DNA from: Micavibrio aeruginosavorus
GTDB taxonomy: Bacteria; Pseudomonadota; Alphaproteobacteria; Micavibrionales; Micavibrionaceae
Length of the DNA stretch: 64,000 nucleotides
NCBI GenBank assembly: GCA_016432265.1
Contig: CP066681.1
Span: 248,001-312,000, forward strand
Direction: 5' to 3'
Part shown: positions 59,897 to 64,000 of the stretch, in pieces
Layout: every line of letters starts with the position of its first letter
Numbering within the stretch: the stretch's first letter is position 1
Notes under the pieces: model-generated
The model's input: the letters and a program-made list of their open reading frames with translations, nothing else
The model's database searches: none
What the model was told of the DNA's origin: nothing
Position numbers and translations under genes: made by a program

Positions 59897-61023
59897 AAAT
59901 AACTTTGCAGTATGCGCAGGTAGATTCGCGTCAATTGGTACAGATCGTCAACGGCGACATGCTCGTCGGTTTTATGAATGGTGCTGTTGATCAGGCCGCA
60001 TTCCACAACCGGGCCATAGCGGGCGATAAACCGCGCATCGGATGTGCCGCCGCCTGTGGAGAGCGCAGGTTTGCGCCCCGTGATACTTTCTACGGCGCTT
60101 GAGACAAGGTCAGTAAAAGGGCCTAGTTTTGTCAGGAAAGATTCCGCATTCGACGATGTTGTCAAGTCGTACGAGACGCCGGTATTGTTAAGACAGGATC
60201 GTATGCGGTCTTCCAGCGTATGCGCTGTCCATTGATCATTGAAACGAACGTTAAATCGCGCCGCGCCGCGCGCCGGGATGACGTTATCGGCGGGGTTGCC
60301 GACGTCGATGCTCACGATTTCAAGGTTACTTGCTTGAAAATGCGGCGATCCCTGATCGAGGGTCAGTTGATCGAGGGCTGATAATAGCCGGATCAAGCGC
60401 GGCAGCGGGTTGTCCGCGCGATCAGGATAGGCGACGTGGCCTTGTATGCCCTGCACGGTCAGCAGGCCGGTCAAGGAACCGCGGCGACCGATCTTGATTT
60501 CATCGCCCAAGGACTGCGGGTTGCTAGGCTCCCCTACCAGCCAGACATCGGCCAGATGTTCGTTTTCCTTCATCCATTGTAAAACCTTGACTGTGCCGTC
60601 GATAGCTTCGGCTTCCTCGTCGCCGGTGATCAGGAAGCTGATTGAACCGCGGAAATCTGACGATTGCTCCAAAAACTGGCTGACGGCGCCTGCAAAGCAG
60701 GCGATGTTCGCTTTCATGTCAGCGGTGCCGCGCCCATAAATGCGCCCTTCGCTCAGGATGGCCGAGAAAGGGGCGAACCGCCACAGAGTAAGATCCCCCG
60801 GAGGAACGACATCGGTGTGGCCGCAGAAGCAGATATGTGGCCCCCGCGTCCCGATACGGGCGAAGAGATTCTGAATGTTGCCGAAAGGCAGGTTGTGGCA
60901 AGCAAAACCAAGCGCGTGTAAATTATCCCGCAAAACAGTCTGCGCTCCTGCATCGTCTGGAGTGATGCTGGGGCAGCGAACCAACTTTTGCGTCAGAGCG
61001 ATGGGATCGATAATCTGGCTCAT
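59887..61023 (-). CDS. dapE: Succinyl-diaminopimelate desuccinylase
   Basis: 378 residues of an M20 metallohydrolase: GHTDVVPPGD, GRGTADMKANIA, ITGDEEAEAIDGT (catalytic Glu), and the ligand-bearing TGGGTSDARFIARYG. It releases succinate from N-succinyl-LL-diaminopimelate, a step in lysine and peptidoglycan synthesis. dapD lies two genes upstream on the same strand, so the succinylase branch is grouped here. The gene between them is not a known pathway enzyme. Confidence 0.95.
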   Translation of the reverse strand: MSQIIDPIALTQKLVRCPSITPDDAGAQTVLRDNLHALGFACHNLPFGNIQNLFARIGTRGPHICFCGHTDVVPPGDLTLWRFAPFSAILSEGRIYGRGTADMKANIACFAGAVSQFLEQSSDFRGSISFLITGDEEAEAIDGTVKVLQWMKENEHLADVWLVGEPSNPQSLGDEIKIGRRGSLTGLLTVQGIQGHVAYPDRADNPLPRLIRLLSALDQLTLDQGSPHFQASNLEIVSIDVGNPADNVIPARGAARFNVRFNDQWTAHTLEDRIRSCLNNTGVSYDLTTSSNAESFLTKLGPFTDLVSSAVESITGRKPALSTGGGTSDARFIARYGPVVECGLINSTIHKTDEHVAVDDLYQLTRIYLRILQSYFHG

Positions 61024-61069
61024 GCCGGTAGCCTAGCATGATCGTGGCCAGGGGGCCAAGGGCTCTGGC

Positions 61070-61990
61070 CTAGGGGGTTGAGGGCGCGGGTTTCTGGTAA
61101 GCGCGCGCCCAAGCTATACAGGTCAGGGCGCGCGCCTGCGTGATTTGCAACGGGTCAAGACCTGGCGGCAATGGTTTCATGCGATGCAAACGCGGTAAGG
61201 CAACAAAAGGCAAGGGGCGCCTGTTCTCGGGGTCGACGATATCCAGATAGCGGTTTGTGAACAGGATCTGTGTGGTGACGATCTTGTTCATCGTTAACAG
61301 TGCCGGTTTGTATTGGGGCCAGGTTTGCGCGGCCAAAAACAGGATATCACGTAAGGTAACGGTCTCTTTCAGATACTCCCGTTGCTTGGGAATGGACTTG
61401 ACCCCGATCATGGTGGCCATGTTATGGATGCGGTCAAGGAATTTTGCCATCGCGGTTACGGGATCGGCCATCATGGCGTAGAAATATTGCTCATGATCTG
61501 TTTTCGTGGGGTTGCCCGCCAATGGAAAAAGAGAGACGTTATTCATTTTCTTGGCCATGCGGCTGAATTGCGTGCTGAGGCTTTCGAGCCAGCCTTGGTG
61601 GATGTTGCAGCCGGAAAGCGTTTGATCCTGACGCCAGTGATTTAACAGACCTTCGCGGCTCACGCCGAATTCCTCCCCCAGGTCATGGGTGAAGTTAAGG
61701 CACAGCAAGGCCTCGGTATCGGGCAGCGTGTAGCCGCTATCGGCCAGTGCGATCGTATAGCAGGACTGACTGAGTTCGTGCAGGATCGCCGGGGTCAGCC
61801 CGTCCTCCCGCTTTTGCTGCCCTTTGAGGTCGCGCAGCAAATTCAGACAGCTTAGGGCATGGTGGTAATCATGGTGCTCGAGCCAGCGCGTGACAAAATC
61901 GAGGATGGCTGCCGTTTCATGCGTGGCTGCTGTCTCGCTTGTAATGTAGGCAAGGTCGTCCAGGCGTGGGGCGGGGGCAGTTGCGGTCAT
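61070..61990 (-). CDS. HD-domain protein related to RelA/SpoT hydrolase domain (putative)
   Basis: 306 residues, no signal or membrane helix. Helical throughout. Two motifs match the hydrolase half of RelA/SpoT proteins: NFTHDLGEEFG (the HD pair, compare HDVVEDT) and AMAKFLDRIHNMATM (compare KLADRLHNMRT). The synthetase and the ACT/TGS domains are missing. If the metal site is active it would be a stand-alone alarmone or nucleotide hydrolase; the first conserved His of the family is hard to place by eye. It sits between dapD and dapE, 46 bases before the latter. Confidence 0.6.
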   Translation of the reverse strand: MTATAPAPRLDDLAYITSETAATHETAAILDFVTRWLEHHDYHHALSCLNLLRDLKGQQKREDGLTPAILHELSQSCYTIALADSGYTLPDTEALLCLNFTHDLGEEFGVSREGLLNHWRQDQTLSGCNIHQGWLESLSTQFSRMAKKMNNVSLFPLAGNPTKTDHEQYFYAMMADPVTAMAKFLDRIHNMATMIGVKSIPKQREYLKETVTLRDILFLAAQTWPQYKPALLTMNKIVTTQILFTNRYLDIVDPENRRPLPFVALPRLHRMKPLPPGLDPLQITQARALTCIAWARAYQKPAPSTP

Positions 61991-62096
61991 GCGGTTTAAG
62001 GGTTCGGTAAAATTAAGCGTTGGAATTTTTACATAAGAATATAAGGTGATAGCATGGTTCGAGCAGCCTATACAAAAAAATAAATCCTTATTTATA

Positions 62097-62960
62097 TCAA
62101 TATCTTAAAAGGTCATTGAGGGTAGTTTTGGCCCGGGTTTGTGCATCCACGCGCTTGACGATCACCGCGCAGGCTAGCGATGGATTGGCCTGGCCGTCAG
62201 CGCGGGCAGACCCGGGTAAGGTGCCGGGAACCACCACGGCATAAGGGGGCACATGGCCGTGCAGGATTTCGCCGTTGGCGCGGTCGACGATCTTGGTTGA
62301 GGCGCCGATAAAAACGCCCATCGAAATCACGGCGCCCTGACCTACCCTTACCCCTTCGGCGATTTCACTGCGGGCGCCGATGAAAACATCATCCTCAATA
62401 ACGACCGGGGAGGCCTGCAACGGTTCGAGAACGCCGCCGATCCCGGTGCCGCCTGAAATATGGCAGCGCTTCCCGATCTGGGCGCAGGAACCAATCGTGG
62501 CCCATGTGTCGACCATTGTGCCGTCACCGACATAGGCGCCGATATTCACAAACGAGGGCATCAAAACGACATCTTTGCCGATGAAGGCACCATGCCGGAC
62601 GTAGCTGCCGGGCACAGCACGGAATCCGGCTTCGGAGAAATGATTTCCTGTCCAGTCGGTACATTTGGGGGCGACCTTATCCCACCAGACCGTGTCGCCG
62701 GGGCCGTTTTTGATCTCCTCGTTGCGATTGAGACGGAACGAAAGGAGGATCGCTTTCTTTATCCACTCGTGAGTCAGCCAGCGCCCGTCGTTCAATGGTT
62801 CTGCAACGCGCAGCCGCCCGCGATCCAACTGATGCAGGGCATGTTCAACCGCCTGTCGAATAGGCCCTGTCGTTGATACGCCGATTGAGGCCTTGTCGTT
62901 CCACGCCTGGCTGATGATGGTTTCCATGTCAGCGACTGACAGGGCATTTGCAAGAGTCAT
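62097..62960 (-). CDS. dapD: Tetrahydrodipicolinate N-succinyltransferase
   Basis: 287 residues. Left-handed beta-helix acyltransferase: [20 protein letters not shown] in the N-terminal domain, then hexapeptide repeats in [20 protein letters not shown] and [20 protein letters not shown]. It transfers succinyl from succinyl-CoA to tetrahydrodipicolinate. It starts 4 bases after the stop of the pilin-like gene upstream, so the two share a message. Confidence 0.96.
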   Translation of the reverse strand: MTLANALSVADMETIISQAWNDKASIGVSTTGPIRQAVEHALHQLDRGRLRVAEPLNDGRWLTHEWIKKAILLSFRLNRNEEIKNGPGDTVWWDKVAPKCTDWTGNHFSEAGFRAVPGSYVRHGAFIGKDVVLMPSFVNIGAYVGDGTMVDTWATIGSCAQIGKRCHISGGTGIGGVLEPLQASPVVIEDDVFIGARSEIAEGVRVGQGAVISMGVFIGASTKIVDRANGEILHGHVPPYAVVVPGTLPGSARADGQANPSLACAVIVKRVDAQTRAKTTLNDLLRY

Positions 62961-62964
62961 GGGT

Positions 62965-63714
62965 TTAGCGCCTTACGAGAACATGATAATAGGCATATGT
63001 GCCAACAGGCGGCGTGCCGCCGCCCTCGACGCAGCCGAACATCTGGCCGCGAAGAATGTTTAGGTCACCGCTGCCGCCGCTGTCAACCCGTCCGCCATCC
63101 GAATAACTGCCGGCAAAGACGGGCATGCCGTTGCTCCAAAGGTCGCCCGCAGCCCTGGGTGGGTTACCGCCGGGGTTATCGATCCCGAGTTGCTGGTTGA
63201 TTTCAAGGCACAGTGGTTTGGTGATATTGGGCAGGAACATGACAATGTCTTCATTGCCATTGTTGCCGTCGCTGTTGCAGTCATCGTTTTGCAGGGTGCC
63301 GACGCTTAAAACGCACGTATTGCCAGTAACATACCAAGGCTCGCCGGCGTTGGCACCATCGGGAACTTTCAACCAGACGACGTTTCCTGCCCCGGGGACG
63401 GTGCTGAAAACTTTGTTCGATTCCGTGGCGCAGCCGGTATGATCGTAATCGCTGTGCCCCCATAACGGCGCGTCAAAACATAAGGCGTCGTCGCCAACCC
63501 CCCGGAATTTCATGCGCTGTACGGATTCGGCTACGAAAGTTGCGTACTGAATAATCTCCACGCCGCGCACGCGCTGGCTGTCTTCCTGCGCGCTTTTGGT
63601 GCCGCCTGCCCGCGTCCCTTGTGTGGCGCTGTAGCTGAGAGCCGCGAACAGTGCCACGGCTATCAGAATCAGAAACAGTACATTCCCCTGCTGTGCTGCA
63701 TGGGTTGGCTTCAT
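62965..63714 (-). CDS. Pilin-like secreted protein (copy 2)
   Basis: 249 residues from the ATG at 63714 (AAAGG eight bases upstream; an open frame from 63783 is not supported). Short basic leader ([10 protein letters not shown]) and a helix ([20 protein letters not shown]), then a mixed C-terminal domain with six or more cysteines (ALCFDAP, HTGCATE, TCVLS, DDCNSD, PLCLEI, FGCVEG) and a Gly-rich loop. Same plan as the protein at 54743, and like it without the Glu of true type IV pilins. It leads the unit pilin-like-dapD-HD-dapE, an odd pairing for an envelope protein. Confidence 0.68.
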   Translation of the reverse strand: MKPTHAAQQGNVLFLILIAVALFAALSYSATQGTRAGGTKSAQEDSQRVRGVEIIQYATFVAESVQRMKFRGVGDDALCFDAPLWGHSDYDHTGCATESNKVFSTVPGAGNVVWLKVPDGANAGEPWYVTGNTCVLSVGTLQNDDCNSDGNNGNEDIVMFLPNITKPLCLEINQQLGIDNPGGNPPRAAGDLWSNGMPVFAGSYSDGGRVDSGGSGDLNILRGQMFGCVEGGGTPPVGTYAYYHVLVRR

Positions 63715-63825
63715 GAAATGGGAACCTTTGCAGACAGATGTCGCGGTTATGATATCGCTTTTACAAAGCAGTCTATCAACCATTTTACATTCAGACGCCG
63801 CTCATGCAATATGAGAGGAGAGGTA

Positions 63826-64000
63826 ATGCGAATGGCACGTGGGGTTATCATGAAACAGAGTTTGCTTTTCATATTCACGATCCTGGGCGGGTTGGCTATC
63901 ATACCTCCCGTGCAGGCGACCAAAGCGGAAACTGTGACAGCGCTGCCCGATGCCCACCGTCAGGTCATGTTTTATGACGTTTATGCGGGCGGTATTCACG
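63826..64000 (+). CDS. 5' part of a secreted protein, cut by the right edge
   Basis: 58 visible codons from the ATG at 63826, with GGAGAGG immediately upstream. Hydrophobic core LLFIFTILGGLAII and a likely cleavage after PVQA, a Sec signal peptide. The mature start TKAETVTALPDAHRQVMFYD continues to YAGGIH, which recalls DUF3108-type periplasmic proteins, but too little is visible. It is divergent from the pilin-like gene. Confidence 0.65.
   Translation, partial: MRMARGVIMKQSLLFIFTILGGLAIIPPVQATKAETVTALPDAHRQVMFYDVYAGGIH

Overview
The window reads as chromosomal DNA of a Gram-negative alphaproteobacterium. The housekeeping block rpmH-rnpA-yidD-yidC-engB, the succinylase-branch lysine genes dapD and dapE, flagellar hook genes and a UbiH-type hydroxylase support this. 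The mix of giant RTX surface proteins, a Dot/Icm-like type IVB secretion system, flgK/flgL and pilin-like proteins resembles what is known of Micavibrio-like (predatory or host-associated) lineages. That placement is inference, because no marker gene identifies the species.

Layout. Positions 1-7.9 kb: the tail of a cut gene, then two large RTX (calcium-binding, type I-secreted) proteins that share an N-terminal beta-rich domain, with a small DUF4402-type secreted protein between them. Positions about 8.1-12.5 kb: an AT-rich integrative element abutting the 3' end of tRNA-Ala(GGC). It carries a large serine recombinase, a resolvase-like partner without the catalytic serine, a truncated patatin-like phospholipase and unknown genes. 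Positions 12.6-16.5 kb, minus strand: a sigma-54-type activator with altered signature motifs, a Bax-inhibitor-1 protein, an M48 protease and LemA.

Positions 16.6-46.4 kb form the centre of interest. Cluster A (16.6-23.5 kb, plus strand) holds a DsbC/G-like thiol protein, an unknown gene, a lytic transglycosylase, dotD, dotC, dotB, icmT and a PilL/TcpQ-like protein. Cluster B (34.2-46.4 kb, plus strand) holds icmL, icmK, icmE, an icmG-like gene, icmC, icmD, icmJ and icmB in the Legionella order, followed by three unknown genes. Between the clusters, on the minus strand, lie five tandem paralogues of an unrecognised secreted protein family, followed by flgK and flgL. The five paralogues are transcribed divergently from cluster B and are the best candidate for a new component or substrate set of the secretion system.

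Positions 46.4-64 kb are mostly housekeeping: an EF-hand protein, a UbiH-like hydroxylase, an outer-membrane barrel, rpmH-rnpA-yidD-yidC-engB from a clear sigma-70 promoter, a DMT transporter, rmuC, def-fmt, truA, and a minus-strand run of pilin-like gene, dapD, an HD-domain protein and dapE. Two related pilin-like proteins sit about 8 kb apart. A signal-peptide protein runs off the right edge.
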